This document shows positions 1 to 8,407 of a stretch of DNA of 64,000 nucleotides, in pieces. The position numbers and the translations under genes were made by a program. The stretch lies in contig NZ_FOEO01000003.1 of assembly GCF_900110765.1 (NCBI RefSeq), positions 1 through 64,000 on the forward strand. The letters are read 5' to 3'. The DNA comes from Pseudomonas sp. NFACC02 (GTDB lineage: Bacteria; Pseudomonadota; Gammaproteobacteria; Pseudomonadales; Pseudomonadaceae). The notes below the pieces were generated by a model. The model worked only from the letters and a program-made list of their open reading frames with translations. It was not told the DNA's origin and made no database searches. Numbering within the stretch: position 1 is the first letter of the stretch; each line of letters opens with the position of its first letter.

Positions 1-69
1 TCCCAACGGTCTGTACTGGCTAGAGTCAGATTCGGCTTTCCGTCCCTCCCACCCCATCAAGTCTAAACA

Positions 70-190
70 TACAAGCCGGCTTGCTGGCGAAAGCGGCGGA
101 TCGGTGACGATGACGGTGAATGACACCCCGCATTCGTCCGAAGTGCGGCCCAGACCCTCGTAACCTCGGACGGCTCCTACAGGTCTGTCG
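70..190. repeat. REP-like fragments in left-edge intergenic region
   Basis: The first 234 bases contain no convincing gene. Around 70-95 there is a stretch with AAGCCGGCTTGCTGGCGAA, the same core as the element at 40131-40222, and near 171-183 the GGCTCCTACAGG end typical of these elements. The two parts are further apart and less complementary than in the other copies, so this looks like a decayed or rearranged REP pair. Confidence 0.4.
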
Positions 191-234
191 GCGCGAATAA
201 GATGCTGATCTCGGCGTAAAAGGGGGTAGGCCGA

Positions 235-1641
235 TCAGGCAACAGGAAAGACCAGCGCAAAACAGATCCGGCCAGGGGTGGGCTGGCTCACTGTCACGTC
301 GCCGCCATGCAACCGCATGATGGCGGCGACGATTGCCAGGCCGAGGCCGTTGGAGTCTGAGCTCTGGTGGCGTGAGGCGTCGCCCCGGTAGAACCGGTCA
401 AACAGCTTGCCCAACGCCGACTCACTCAGGATGGGCCCCTGATTCTCCACCTCGATCCGGCAGGTCTTTTCCACGTTAACGACGCGGATGTCGATCTCGC
501 TGCTTTCATCGGCATAACGAATCGCATTGGCGACCAGATTGCTCAACGCTCTGCGCAGCAGCAGAGGGTCTGCCGTCAACTGACCGCCACCCTCGGTGCG
601 CAAGGTCATCTGCCGCTCTTCGGCCAGGCCTTCGAAATACCCCGTCACCCGCTGCAATTCGTCCTCCAGACTCAACGTCTGGTGATTGAGCGCGGCCTGG
701 GCATCGTCGGCGCGGGCCAGGAACAAAATGCTTTCGACCATCCGCGAAATGCGCTCAAGTTCCTCAAGGTTAGAGGCCAGCAACGCTTGATAGTCATCGG
801 CGGTCCGGGGTTGACGCAGCGCAACCTGGCAGTGGCCCATCAAGGAGCCGACGGGCGTGCGGATCTCGTGCGCCAGGTCAGCCGAAAACTGGGTCAGGCG
901 CTGATAACCGTCGGCCAGACGATCCAGCATGCCGTTATAGGCATCACTCAATTGCTGCAATTCTACCGGCGTGTCGCGGCTGTCCATGCGGCTGTCCAGC
1001 CGGGCCGGCGTGATAGCGGCGGCGTGATCGGCCATTCTGCGAAGGGGCCGCAAGCCTCGCCTCAACAGCAGATAACCGAGCAATGCCGTGAGCACGAACG
1101 CCAGCGCGACGGCAAACAGAATGCGGTTGCGGAAATTCGCCAGCGTCGCCATCTCCTTGACCGCCAGATGCGCGGCGGTCAGGTGCACGACCTTGCCGCC
1201 GGAAATCGCCTCGACCGTGGCGGCGCGCATCGGCACATCCGTAGCCGATCCCGCGTTGACCCTGCCACTGCGCAGGGCGTCGGCGCTGAGCGGTGCATTG
1301 GCTTTGACCACCGGCATGTCCGGTAACGGCGCGTGCAGCGGGTTGACCATGATCACCGGGGCCTTGCCGGGCTCGGTGATGATGAAAATATCGTCCTCGC
1401 TGTCGAGCATGTTTTCGAACAGTTGAGGGCTGCTGCGCAGGGTGTCGAGCGTCAGGTCGTACTGCAGCAGTTTGCGGAAGTGATCCAGCCGGGCCAGCAC
1501 CGCGTGGTCGCTGCGGGTCATCACCGAGGCTTTCAGGGTCTCGTAGAGGTACATGCCGGCACTGGCCACGGCGAGCATCGCCACCACGGAAAACGCCAGG
1601 GTCGAGCGCAGGGTCAGGGATGGCTGGCGTCGGGCTCGCAT
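235..1641 (-). CDS. Heavy-metal/redox sensor histidine kinase (CusS/HprS type)
   Basis: Membrane sensor kinase of a two-component system. Two hydrophobic segments (about residues 13-35 and 174-193) flank a periplasmic sensor region. A HAMP domain follows (about 194-247), then a dimerisation/phosphoacceptor helix with AHEIRTP (His258), an N box near Asn368-Asn372 and the NGLGLAIV G2 box near 431-438. The 468-residue length fits the CusS/PcoS/IrlS/HprS family. Its start overlaps the 3' end of the response regulator gene by 28 bases, so the two are translationally coupled. The ligand cannot be read from the sequence. Copper or oxidant (HOCl/H2O2) sensing is suggested by family and by the divergent molybdo-oxidoreductase operon. 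Confidence 0.9.
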   Translation of the reverse strand: MRARRQPSLTLRSTLAFSVVAMLAVASAGMYLYETLKASVMTRSDHAVLARLDHFRKLLQYDLTLDTLRSSPQLFENMLDSEDDIFIITEPGKAPVIMVNPLHAPLPDMPVVKANAPLSADALRSGRVNAGSATDVPMRAATVEAISGGKVVHLTAAHLAVKEMATLANFRNRILFAVALAFVLTALLGYLLLRRGLRPLRRMADHAAAITPARLDSRMDSRDTPVELQQLSDAYNGMLDRLADGYQRLTQFSADLAHEIRTPVGSLMGHCQVALRQPRTADDYQALLASNLEELERISRMVESILFLARADDAQAALNHQTLSLEDELQRVTGYFEGLAEERQMTLRTEGGGQLTADPLLLRRALSNLVANAIRYADESSEIDIRVVNVEKTCRIEVENQGPILSESALGKLFDRFYRGDASRHQSSDSNGLGLAIVAAIMRLHGGDVTVSQPTPGRICFALVFPVA

Positions 1642-2309
1642 GGCCGCACCTCGCAGACGTAACCGATGCCGCGCACGGTGTGAATCAGTTTGACCGGGTA
1701 GGGCAGGTCGATCTTGCTGCGCAGGCGTTTGATCGCCACGTCCACGACGTTGGTGTCGCTGTCGAAATTCATGTCCCAGACTTCCGAGGCGATTTGCGCG
1801 CGGGACAGAACGTCCCCTTCGCGCCGCAGAAACAGATGCAACAGGGAGAATTCCTTGTTGGTCAGGGTGATCACCTGCTGCTGGCGCGTGACCCGGCGTC
1901 GCAACAGGTCGAGCTCCAGGTCGGCGAGGTGAAAATGGTCGGCCTCGCGCACCACACCACGGCGCAGGATCGTGCGGATGCGCAGCAGCAGTTCGGTAAA
2001 GGAAAAGGGTTTGACCAGGTAATCGTCGGCGCCCAGTTCCAGCCCGCGAATCCGGTCCTGCAATTGATCGCGCGCGGTCAGAAACAGCACCGGCACGTCC
2101 TGTCTGGCGCGCAGGATTTCAATGATCTGCCAGCCGTCGATGCCCGGCAGCATGACGTCCAGCACCAACAGGTCGTAGCGCTGTTCCAGCGCCATGTGCA
2201 GGCCGTCGGTGCCGTGCTGTGTCCAGTCGACCTTGTAGCCGGACTCGCTAAGGCCCTTCTTCAGGTACTCACCGGTCTTGGTGTCGTCTTCGATAAGCAG
2301 GATGTGCAT
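1614..2309 (-). CDS. OmpR/PhoB-type response regulator (CopR/CusR/HprR-like)
   Basis: DNA-binding partner of the adjacent histidine kinase. From the chosen ATG at 2309 the 231-residue protein begins directly with the receiver domain (MHILLIEDD). Asp8/Asp9, the phosphoacceptor Asp51, Thr78 and Lys100 are in place. A winged-helix domain follows, with the typical ending [10 protein letters not shown] longer reading frame starts at 2360, but the extra 17 residues are not receiver-like. The gene lies first in the kinase operon and diverges from the 2586 operon. Two palindromes in the gap (2441-2455, 2487-2502) are probable binding sites, which suggests autoregulation together with control of the divergent genes. 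Confidence 0.92.
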   Translation of the reverse strand: MHILLIEDDTKTGEYLKKGLSESGYKVDWTQHGTDGLHMALEQRYDLLVLDVMLPGIDGWQIIEILRARQDVPVLFLTARDQLQDRIRGLELGADDYLVKPFSFTELLLRIRTILRRGVVREADHFHLADLELDLLRRRVTRQQQVITLTNKEFSLLHLFLRREGDVLSRAQIASEVWDMNFDSDTNVVDVAIKRLRSKIDLPYPVKLIHTVRGIGYVCEVRPCEPDASHP

Positions 2310-2440
2310 CGTCAGTCTGGCTCGCTTCACGTCATTGGCGGCGCGGCCGACACGTGGCATCAGGTGTTGAGTTGAAGGGCACCGAACGGCTGGGCGCCGT
2401 GTCGTACGTGCAGTGTAACCAACGGGCGCTGTCCGGTCGG

Positions 2441-2455
2441 TTACATTTTTGTCAT
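2441..2455. promoter_or_regulatory. Cop-box-like operator, copy 1
   Basis: TTACATTTTTGTCAT is a near-palindrome that matches, in inverted form, the better site at 2487-2502. It resembles CusR/CopR/HprR boxes (TGACA-N4-TGTCA type). It sits on the side nearer the two-component genes. Assignment to the adjacent response regulator is inference. Confidence 0.5.
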
Positions 2456-2486
2456 CGGCACGGGGCGCCCGGGGCCAGCCCGACGA

Positions 2487-2502
2487 ATGACAAAAATGTC
2501 AT
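2487..2502. promoter_or_regulatory. Cop-box-like operator, copy 2
   Basis: ATGACAAAAATGTCAT is a perfect inverted repeat (ATGACA / TGTCAT around AAAA), 84 bases upstream of the ATG at 2586. The form is that of cop/cus-type boxes bound by OmpR-family metal or redox regulators. With the site at 2441 it makes a pair in the divergent promoter region. Confidence 0.6.
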
Positions 2503-2585
2503 CGCCCGGTCATCGTGCAGTGCCGGTTCGCGGCACAGGATGGTCGTCATTCAACCCGCACCTCCAATCGACAAGGATCCTCACA

Positions 2586-3197
2586 ATGAAGATGAAGACT
2601 GCTCTGTCCACCACCTTCGGCATGTTCATGCTCAGCGCTGCGGCCATTGCCTCGGCCGCCGACATGCCGGTGGTCAAACCCCTTCGCGGCACGGTGGACA
2701 GCGTTGAAAACAACACCTTGAACTTCACCACCCGTTCCGGCGCTCACCAGAGCATTGGCCTGACGGACAAAACGGGTATTCGCTCGGTGTCCAAGACCAG
2801 CGTCGACTCGATCAAGTCGGACAGTTTCATCGGTTCGGCCGCCACGCCGCAGCCGGACGGCACGCTGAAAGCGCTGGAAGTGACGGTCTTCGAAGCGAGC
2901 CTCAAAGGCAGCGGCGAAGGTCACTACGGTTGGCAGAACGCCGATGGCAGCACCGGCACCATGACCAACGGCACCGTGGGCAAGCTGACCCAGGCCAACG
3001 GCCGTACCTTGAGCGTGAGCTACAAAGGTGGTGAGAAGCAGTTGGTCGTGCCGGACGACGTGCCGATTGCCTATGTGCAGGCAGGCAAGGTAGATGAACT
3101 GGTCAAAGGCGCCAAAGTGGTGGTCTTCCCGGCCGAAGACGGCAAGACTGCTCGCGGTGTCGCCGTCGGCAAGGATGGCTTCCAGCCGCCGATGTAA
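2586..3197 (+). CDS. Secreted DUF5666-like protein of the redox operon
   Basis: A 203-residue protein with an N-terminal signal peptide (about residues 1-24, ending near ASAA). The mature part is beta-rich, with repeated segments of the type GTVDSVENNTLNFTT and GTVGKLTQANGRTLSVSY, as in DUF5666/OB-like periplasmic proteins. The ATG at 2586 is chosen because AAGGATCC lies just upstream and the signal peptide starts there; an in-frame start at 2487 only adds unlikely residues. It is the first gene of the operon with the cytochrome b and molybdo-oxidoreductase and lies under the cop-box-like sites. The molecular function is unknown; a periplasmic partner or metal-related role is a guess from context. 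Confidence 0.75.
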   Translation: MKMKTALSTTFGMFMLSAAAIASAADMPVVKPLRGTVDSVENNTLNFTTRSGAHQSIGLTDKTGIRSVSKTSVDSIKSDSFIGSAATPQPDGTLKALEVTVFEASLKGSGEGHYGWQNADGSTGTMTNGTVGKLTQANGRTLSVSYKGGEKQLVVPDDVPIAYVQAGKVDELVKGAKVVVFPAEDGKTARGVAVGKDGFQPPM

Positions 3198-3235
3198 GCG
3201 ATTGCGGTGTGTCATCAGCACCGCGTTGCGTTCAT

Positions 3236-3327
3236 TGTAGGAGCGCGCTTGCCCGCGATTGCGAGCTGTCTGATACCCCTATGTTTCTGACACACCGCAA
3301 TCGCGGGCAAGCGCGCTCCTACAGGCG
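3236..3327. repeat. Paired inverted REP element (BIME-like)
   Basis: TGTAGGAGCGCGCTTGCCCG at 3236 is repeated in inverted orientation at 3296-3327 (ending GCGCGCTCCTACAGG), with about 27 bases between the arms. It lies within an operon-like run between the DUF5666 gene and the cytochrome gene, so it may form a stable hairpin in the transcript. The same family occurs at 9466-9555. Confidence 0.8.
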
Positions 3328-3364
3328 CCGGATTACCGAATTCATCCGTGATGAGCCTTACACC

Positions 3365-3988
3365 ATGAAAAAAACCAGAATTCACCCATGGCCTATTCGC
3401 CTCACGCACTGGATCAATGCCTTCGGCATGGTCTGCATGTTCATGAGCGGCTGGGGCATCTATAACGCATCGCCGCTGTTTCGCTTCTCTTTCCCTCGGG
3501 ATTTCACCTTGGGTGGCTGGCTCGGCGGCGCGCTGGCCTGGCACTTCGCGGTCATGTGGCTGCTGGTCATCAACGGCCTGATCTACGTGTTGTACAGCCT
3601 GCTCAGCAAACACTTCAAACGCGACTTTCTTCCGGTCACACCGACTGCGGTCAAACGCGACCTGGTCGATGCCTTGCGCTTTCGTCTCAAGCACGAGAAG
3701 GGCGTGTACAACGCCGTTCAGCGCTTGATGTACTGGCTGGTGCTGGCGGCAGGCGTGCTGATCGTTGCCTCGGGGCTTGCGATCTGGAAGCCGGTGCAGT
3801 TGCAGGAGTTGACCGCGCTGTTCGGTGGTTATGACTTCGCCCGCTTCGTCCACTTTGCTGCGATGGCGGCGATCGGGGCCTTCGTCGTGGTGCACCTGGC
3901 GTTGGTGCTGTTGGTGCCCAAAACCCTGTTGCCGATGATCACCGGTGGCGTCAAAACGGTTGAAAGCGGGAAGGTCGAACATGATTGA
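3365..3988 (+). CDS. Cytochrome b561-like membrane haem protein
   Basis: A 207-residue integral membrane protein with four main hydrophobic stretches. Histidines lie at positions typical of the Ni/Fe-hydrogenase/b561-type cytochrome b family: His15 (RLTHW), His60, His163 and His177. It would carry electrons from the quinone pool to a periplasmic partner, most likely the molybdo-enzyme encoded next, whose ATG overlaps this gene's stop (ATGATTGA). The start at 3365 is preferred because the upstream in-frame extension runs through the REP element. It plays the place of MsrQ but seems to belong to a different haem family (b561 rather than ferric-reductase-like); that needs a profile search. Confidence 0.85.
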   Translation: MKKTRIHPWPIRLTHWINAFGMVCMFMSGWGIYNASPLFRFSFPRDFTLGGWLGGALAWHFAVMWLLVINGLIYVLYSLLSKHFKRDFLPVTPTAVKRDLVDALRFRLKHEKGVYNAVQRLMYWLVLAAGVLIVASGLAIWKPVQLQELTALFGGYDFARFVHFAAMAAIGAFVVVHLALVLLVPKTLLPMITGGVKTVESGKVEHD

Positions 3989-4751
3989 GCCGAAGAAACG
4001 CGCGAGTCAGCGAATCATTCTGGAGCCGGCGCAACGGTCCCAGCTGGAAAGCATCCAGCGCCGGAATTTCTTGAGAGGCGGGCTGACCGTGGGCGCGATG
4101 GCGATGCTCACCGGCTGCAACTTGCAGGACGGCGATCAGGTGGACAAGGTGCTCTGGGCCATGTCGCGCTGGAACGACCGGGTGCAGGCGTGGCTGTTCA
4201 GCGGACAGAAGCTGGCGCCGACCTTTCGCAAGGAGCAGATCCGCAACCCGTTTCCGTTCAACGCGTTTTATAGCGAGGACGACATCCCCGATCTGGACGT
4301 CGCGGACTGGAAGCTCGGTGTCTCGGGGCTGGTGCGCGACAAGGCGCCCTGGACGCTGGATGGCTTGCGCAAACTGCCACAGCGGACTGACATTACGCGG
4401 TTGATCTGCGTCGAAGGCTGGAGTGCGATCGGTCAGTGGGGCGGTGTCCCGCTGCGAACGTTCCTTGAGCACGTGGGCGCGGACACGACGGCGAAGTTTG
4501 TCGGGTTCAAATGCGCTGATCGGTATTACTCGAGTCTGGACATGCCGACCGCGCTGCACCCTCAGACCTTGCTGGCGCTGGACTTCGGCGAGGTTGCTTT
4601 ACCGCCCGACTATGGCTATCCGCTGCGGGTGAGGGTGCCGACCAAGCTGGGGTTCAAGAATCCGAAGCACATTGTCGAGATCTTCGTGACCAATGATTAT
4701 CCGGGCGGGTACTGGGAGGATCAGGGGTACAACTGGTTCAGCGGGATTTGA
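3981..4751 (+). CDS. Tat-exported molybdopterin oxidoreductase (sulfite oxidase/MsrP fold)
   Basis: A 256-residue protein of the oxidoreductase molybdopterin-binding family. The N terminus carries a twin-arginine motif (QRRNFLRGG, Arg27-Arg28), a hydrophobic stretch and a possible lipobox (LTGC, Cys46), so the product may be a Tat-exported lipoprotein. LICVEGW holds the conserved cysteine (Cys143) that would ligate molybdenum. The start at 3981 overlaps the cytochrome gene by 8 bases. With the cytochrome it forms a quinol-to-periplasm reductase or oxidase pair comparable to MsrPQ of E. coli, which is also controlled by an HprRS-type two-component system. The substrate is not known. Confidence 0.87.
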   Translation: MIEPKKRASQRIILEPAQRSQLESIQRRNFLRGGLTVGAMAMLTGCNLQDGDQVDKVLWAMSRWNDRVQAWLFSGQKLAPTFRKEQIRNPFPFNAFYSEDDIPDLDVADWKLGVSGLVRDKAPWTLDGLRKLPQRTDITRLICVEGWSAIGQWGGVPLRTFLEHVGADTTAKFVGFKCADRYYSSLDMPTALHPQTLLALDFGEVALPPDYGYPLRVRVPTKLGFKNPKHIVEIFVTNDYPGGYWEDQGYNWFSGI

Positions 4752-4779
4752 GGTTTTTTTGCGCTGAAGGCGGCTCTTT

Positions 4780-4883
4780 GATCGTTCCCACGCTCTGCGT
4801 GGTAATGCATTTGAGGACGCTCTGCGTCCACGTTGACGCAGAGCGTCGGTCGCTGCGTTACCACGCGGAGCGTGGGAACGATC
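4780..4883. repeat. Long inverted repeat, GATCGTTCCCACGC family
   Basis: The arms GATCGTTCCCACGCTCTGCG (4780) and its inverted partner ending GCGTGGGAACGATC (4883) enclose a second inner palindrome (GACGCTCTGCGTC / GACGCAGAGCGTC). The same family is found at 35638-35740. It lies between convergent genes (molybdo-oxidoreductase and efe operon). This is a second repeat family, distinct from the CTCCTACA elements. Confidence 0.75.
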
Positions 4884-4902
4884 TAAATCCCGAACCGCAA
4901 AT

Positions 4903-4942
4903 AAAAAGCCCGCCTGCCGATCACTCGGCAGGAGGGCTTTTC
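4903..4942 (-). terminator. Rho-independent terminator of the efe operon
   Basis: Read on the minus strand, AAAAGCCCTCCTGCCGAG pairs with CGGCAGGCGGGCTTTTT. This gives a strong GC stem followed by a T run, 14 bases after the stop of the last efe gene. The A run on the other arm could also make it work for the plus-strand operon. Confidence 0.85.
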
Positions 4943-4955
4943 ACTGCGTTCAGAC

Positions 4956-5780
4956 TCAGTTCAGACCGAGTTTGCCACGCATCTGCGACAGGTCTTCCGC
5001 CAGTGTGTTAACCGGACCCGCCAGGGCCTTACGGTCGTTTTCCTTGACCTTGTCATAGGTTTCGTAACCACCGTCCTTGGTCTTGTACTTGGCCAGGATC
5101 TTGTCCACGGTGGCGAAGTTCTTCTCGACTTTGGCCACGAAGGCCTTGTCCGACTTCTCCAGCTGCGGCTTGAACAGGTCGACGATTTTCTTGGAGCCGT
5201 CAACGTTGCCCTGGAAGTCATACAGGTCCGTGTGGCTGTAACGGTCTTCCTCACCGGACAGCTTGGTCGCGGCCACTTCTTCCATCAGCGCGGCGGCACC
5301 ACCGACCACTTTCTCGGGCGGGAAGGTCATATCGGCAATGCGCGATTGCAGTTCCTTGACATCGGCCATCAGCTTGTCAGCGAAAACCGCCTGGTCCTTG
5401 GTGGTGTTTTGCGTGAACAGCGCGTACTCCAGACGGTGGAAGCCGGTGAAGTCGTCGGCTTTCACGCCGTTCTCGTGGTCGTCTTCACGGGAGTCGATCG
5501 AGGCGTCCAGGTCGCTGAACAGCTCGGCAATCGGCTCGATGGACTCATAGGAAACGCGAGTGGTCGGGAACAGTTTCTTTGCAGTCGCCAGGTCGCCTTT
5601 CTTGATGGCGTCGGTGAACTTCTGGGTATCTTCGGCCAGCTTGTCGACGTTTTCGGTGACGTAGATCTTGTAGTCCGAAACCGGGGTGACCAGGTCCAGC
5701 GGGGCGGTTGCCGCAAACACGGACAGTGGGGTCTGCAACAAGCCGAACGTAAGCAACAACGCGAGAGGCGACTTTTTCAT
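4956..5780 (-). CDS. efeM: EfeO-like M75/imelysin-domain periplasmic protein without cupredoxin domain (EfeM type)
   Basis: A 274-residue periplasmic protein with a signal peptide (about 1-23, VFAA). Its M75/imelysin-type helical domain carries the HxxE metal-binding motif in FHRLEYALF (His115-Glu118). It lacks the N-terminal cupredoxin domain found in the EfeO encoded at 7188-8399 and fits the short EfeM/AlgP7-like form. It is the last gene of the efe operon, 26 bases after efeB, and is followed by a terminator. It probably binds ferrous or ferric iron in the periplasm and hands it to the permease. The symbol is by family resemblance. Confidence 0.85.
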   Translation of the reverse strand: MKKSPLALLLTFGLLQTPLSVFAATAPLDLVTPVSDYKIYVTENVDKLAEDTQKFTDAIKKGDLATAKKLFPTTRVSYESIEPIAELFSDLDASIDSREDDHENGVKADDFTGFHRLEYALFTQNTTKDQAVFADKLMADVKELQSRIADMTFPPEKVVGGAAALMEEVAATKLSGEEDRYSHTDLYDFQGNVDGSKKIVDLFKPQLEKSDKAFVAKVEKNFATVDKILAKYKTKDGGYETYDKVKENDRKALAGPVNTLAEDLSQMRGKLGLN

Positions 5781-5806
5781 GGAGCTCTTCCTGTAGGTAA
5801 GGGTTG

Positions 5807-7123
5807 TCAGGCAGTTTTTGTTGTTGGAGCAGAGGCAGCCAGCAGCGACCGGCCAATGAAATCGTTGCTATCCACGACGCCCGGCAGGGTGAAGAAATAA
5901 CCGCCGCCGATCGGCTTCAGGTATTCCTCGAGCGGCTCGCCGTTGAGGCGGGTCTGGACGGTGATAAAGCCTTTTTCCAGGTCCGACTGATAGCAGATGA
6001 ACAGCAGGCCCATGTCCAGCTGTCCGTTTTTGTTCACGCCGTTGGAGTAGTTGAACGGGCGACGCAGGATCAGGTTGCGCTGGGTTTCCGGCGTGCGCGG
6101 GTTCGCCAGGCGGATGTGCGAATCCAGTTTGGTGATCTTGCCTTCCGGGTCTTTCTTGTAATCCGGGACGTCGGTTTCGGTCTTGCCGTCCATCGGTGCG
6201 CCAGAGGCCTTGCTCCGGCCGAAGATCGATTCCTGTTCCTGCAATGGCGTGCGGTCCCAACGCTCGACGAAGTTGCGGATGATACGCACGGCCTGATAAC
6301 TGCCGTTGGCGGCCCAGGCGGGCTCGTCGCTGCCTGGTTGCACCCAGACCAGCTCGTTCATGGTCTTCTGGTTGTTCGAGTCGGGGTTGGCCGAGCCGTC
6401 ACGGAAACCGAGGAAGTTGCGGGCGCTTTCCGGCGGTTGACCTGGCTTGAGCGGCGCCTGGGCGGGTACGGTGCCTTCCTGTTTCCAGCGCACCAGCAGC
6501 AGGTCCGGCAGGTTCTTCACGATGTCGCGCAGCGCGTGGATGTTGCTGTCCGGGGCGTTGGAGCAGAACTGAATGCTCAAGTCGCCATGGCAGCAGTCCG
6601 CTTCCAGCGCGTCGTTGGGAAACCCGACCATGCGTTGCAGGCGTTTGGGTTTGACGTGTTCCAGGCCAAAACGCTCGTCGAACAACGAGTCGCCCACGGA
6701 CACCGTGATGGTCAGGTTATCGGGCGTCACGACCGGGCCGAGGATGCCGGAGTCCAGCGGCGGCAGTTTCGGATCGACCTGGGGCACCGGGCCGCCGGTC
6801 ATGAGGAACGCGATGCGCTCATTCAAGGTGCGGAACAGACGCTCCAGGTCTTCGCGATCCTGCGCGAGCACATCGAAAGCCACCATCATGCCCGCCGCCG
6901 GGCGCGGTGTGACGATGCCGCTCTGATGCACGCCATGGAAGGCGTTGTGGTCCTGGGTCTTGTCGCTTTTCGGGGCTTCGGTCACTTGCGCCGGGGCAGT
7001 GGCGGCCAGGGCGTTACCGGTCAGACTGGCACCTGCGATGGCGGCGCCGGCTGCGCCCAGGCCCATCAGGACACGACGGCGCTCAACGGAAAGGGGGGCG
7101 TTGGATGAGTCGGAGTCTTTCAT
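5807..7123 (-). CDS. efeB: Deferrochelatase/peroxidase EfeB (DyP type, Tat-exported)
   Basis: A haem peroxidase of the dye-decolorising family, 438 residues. It starts with a Tat signal (VERRRVLMGLG, followed by a long Ala/Gly-rich hydrophobic stretch ending GNALAA). It has the GFRDG signature with the distal Asp, and HIRLANPR with the likely haem-ligating His. In the Efe system it works in the periplasm, oxidising Fe2+ or removing iron from haem, to feed EfeO and EfeU. It lies 64 bases after efeO and 26 before the EfeM-like gene. Confidence 0.95.
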   Translation of the reverse strand: MKDSDSSNAPLSVERRRVLMGLGAAGAAIAGASLTGNALAATAPAQVTEAPKSDKTQDHNAFHGVHQSGIVTPRPAAGMMVAFDVLAQDREDLERLFRTLNERIAFLMTGGPVPQVDPKLPPLDSGILGPVVTPDNLTITVSVGDSLFDERFGLEHVKPKRLQRMVGFPNDALEADCCHGDLSIQFCSNAPDSNIHALRDIVKNLPDLLLVRWKQEGTVPAQAPLKPGQPPESARNFLGFRDGSANPDSNNQKTMNELVWVQPGSDEPAWAANGSYQAVRIIRNFVERWDRTPLQEQESIFGRSKASGAPMDGKTETDVPDYKKDPEGKITKLDSHIRLANPRTPETQRNLILRRPFNYSNGVNKNGQLDMGLLFICYQSDLEKGFITVQTRLNGEPLEEYLKPIGGGYFFTLPGVVDSNDFIGRSLLAASAPTTKTA

Positions 7124-7187
7124 GTGAATGCTTACTTCGCTGTGGTTTCAGGGCCTGGCGGCGCATCGGGCGTCCGCCAGGGCACGC

Positions 7188-8399
7188 TTAAAGGCCGGTG
7201 AGGCCCAGGGCCGGGTCGATGCCTTCGAGGGCATCGGCCAGCGCCTTGGCCTTGTCTGCGATTTGTTTTCGTTGTTCGGTACTGACCTGGTCGTACGGCG
7301 TGAAACCGTCGTCGGTCTTGAGCATCAGCAACTGGTCGTCCAGCGCGGTGGTCGCGTCATCGATCTTCTTCAGCACCTCGCCCGAGGTCTTGGCCAGAAG
7401 CGGACGCAGCAGTTCGATGACCTTGCGGGTGCCTTCCAGGTTGGCGGCGAAACCGTTGACGTCGAGGTGGCTGTAGCGTTCTTCTTCGCCGTTGCTGCGG
7501 ATGTCGGCCAGGCTGCGCATGTTGCGCACGACCATGCTCGCCAGTTGTTCCGGGGCGATGCTTTGGGCCAGCAGCTGTTGTTTCAGGGACGCGATGTCGG
7601 CTTGCAGTTTCTGCACGACCGGCAACAGGCCGTCGACGGACTTTTGCGAGAACAGCCCGAACTCGATGCGATGGAAACCGCTGAAGCCTGGATCCTGTTC
7701 GCGCTTCTCGAAGTAGTCGGCACGGGCGTTGATCGCGTTGTCCAGTTCAGCCAGACGCTGGGCCGCCGGGGCAATGCGCTGATAGGCCGCGCGTGCTGGC
7801 GCATAGGCTTGCTGCGCGGCAGCCAGGTTGCCGCTTTCGATGGCCTGCTGCAGATCGTTCACGGCACGGATCAGGGCGCTGCTCTTGGTGCTCAGGTAGA
7901 CCCGGTATTCCGAGAGCGGGCCGATGAACGCGACCATTGAAGGACGTGCCTTGGCGGCGGCCTCGGATTCGGCGGTCGCAGTCACGTGCAGTGTGCCGCG
8001 CGGGTTGCTGAGCAGGCCGCAGGTAATCGCGTAATCACCCGGCTGCAGATTGGCATTGATGATCTGGCTCAGACCTGGCGCGATGTTCTCGCGCTCTTCG
8101 ATGACCAGCACGCCGTCCAGGATTTCCCATTCCACCGCGCGTTCCGAGGCGTTGACGATGCGGAAGGCATTTTTACCGGCGGGTACCGTGATCGCGTTTG
8201 GCTCACAGCTTTTGGGGTGGATGGTGACCACGGTTTCGGCGCTGTTGTTGGCCTGACGTTTTTTCTGCGCCTGCTGTGAGGCGTAGTAAAACAGGCCACC
8301 GGCAGCGATCATCAGGATCACCGATCCGGCGACAGCCATTCGCAATGCGCGGGGAGGCTTGGCTTGCTGAGAAGGAAGCCCGGTGGGACTGCTGGTCAT
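7188..8399 (-). CDS. efeO: Iron uptake protein EfeO (cupredoxin plus M75 domain)
   Basis: A 403-residue periplasmic component of the Efe ferrous iron system. A short cytoplasmic leader and a transmembrane/signal segment (about 18-40) precede a cupredoxin-like domain (about 55-145). The M75 domain follows, with the HxxE motif in FHRIEFGLF. It starts 8 bases after the efeU stop, so the two are tightly coupled. Within the operon it is a paralogue of the shorter EfeM-like protein in its C-terminal half, which gives this operon two M75 iron-binding proteins. Confidence 0.94.
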   Translation of the reverse strand: MTSSPTGLPSQQAKPPRALRMAVAGSVILMIAAGGLFYYASQQAQKKRQANNSAETVVTIHPKSCEPNAITVPAGKNAFRIVNASERAVEWEILDGVLVIEERENIAPGLSQIINANLQPGDYAITCGLLSNPRGTLHVTATAESEAAAKARPSMVAFIGPLSEYRVYLSTKSSALIRAVNDLQQAIESGNLAAAQQAYAPARAAYQRIAPAAQRLAELDNAINARADYFEKREQDPGFSGFHRIEFGLFSQKSVDGLLPVVQKLQADIASLKQQLLAQSIAPEQLASMVVRNMRSLADIRSNGEEERYSHLDVNGFAANLEGTRKVIELLRPLLAKTSGEVLKKIDDATTALDDQLLMLKTDDGFTPYDQVSTEQRKQIADKAKALADALEGIDPALGLTGL

Positions 8400-8407
8400 G
8401 GATGCCC

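Noticed and set aside
5804..7108. A 434-codon open frame on the plus strand opposite efeB
   Set aside because: The minus-strand frame has a clear DyP peroxidase sequence with Tat signal. The plus-strand translation is low in hydrophobic structure, rich in Arg/Gln/Val and has no family likeness; it is a GC-rich shadow frame.
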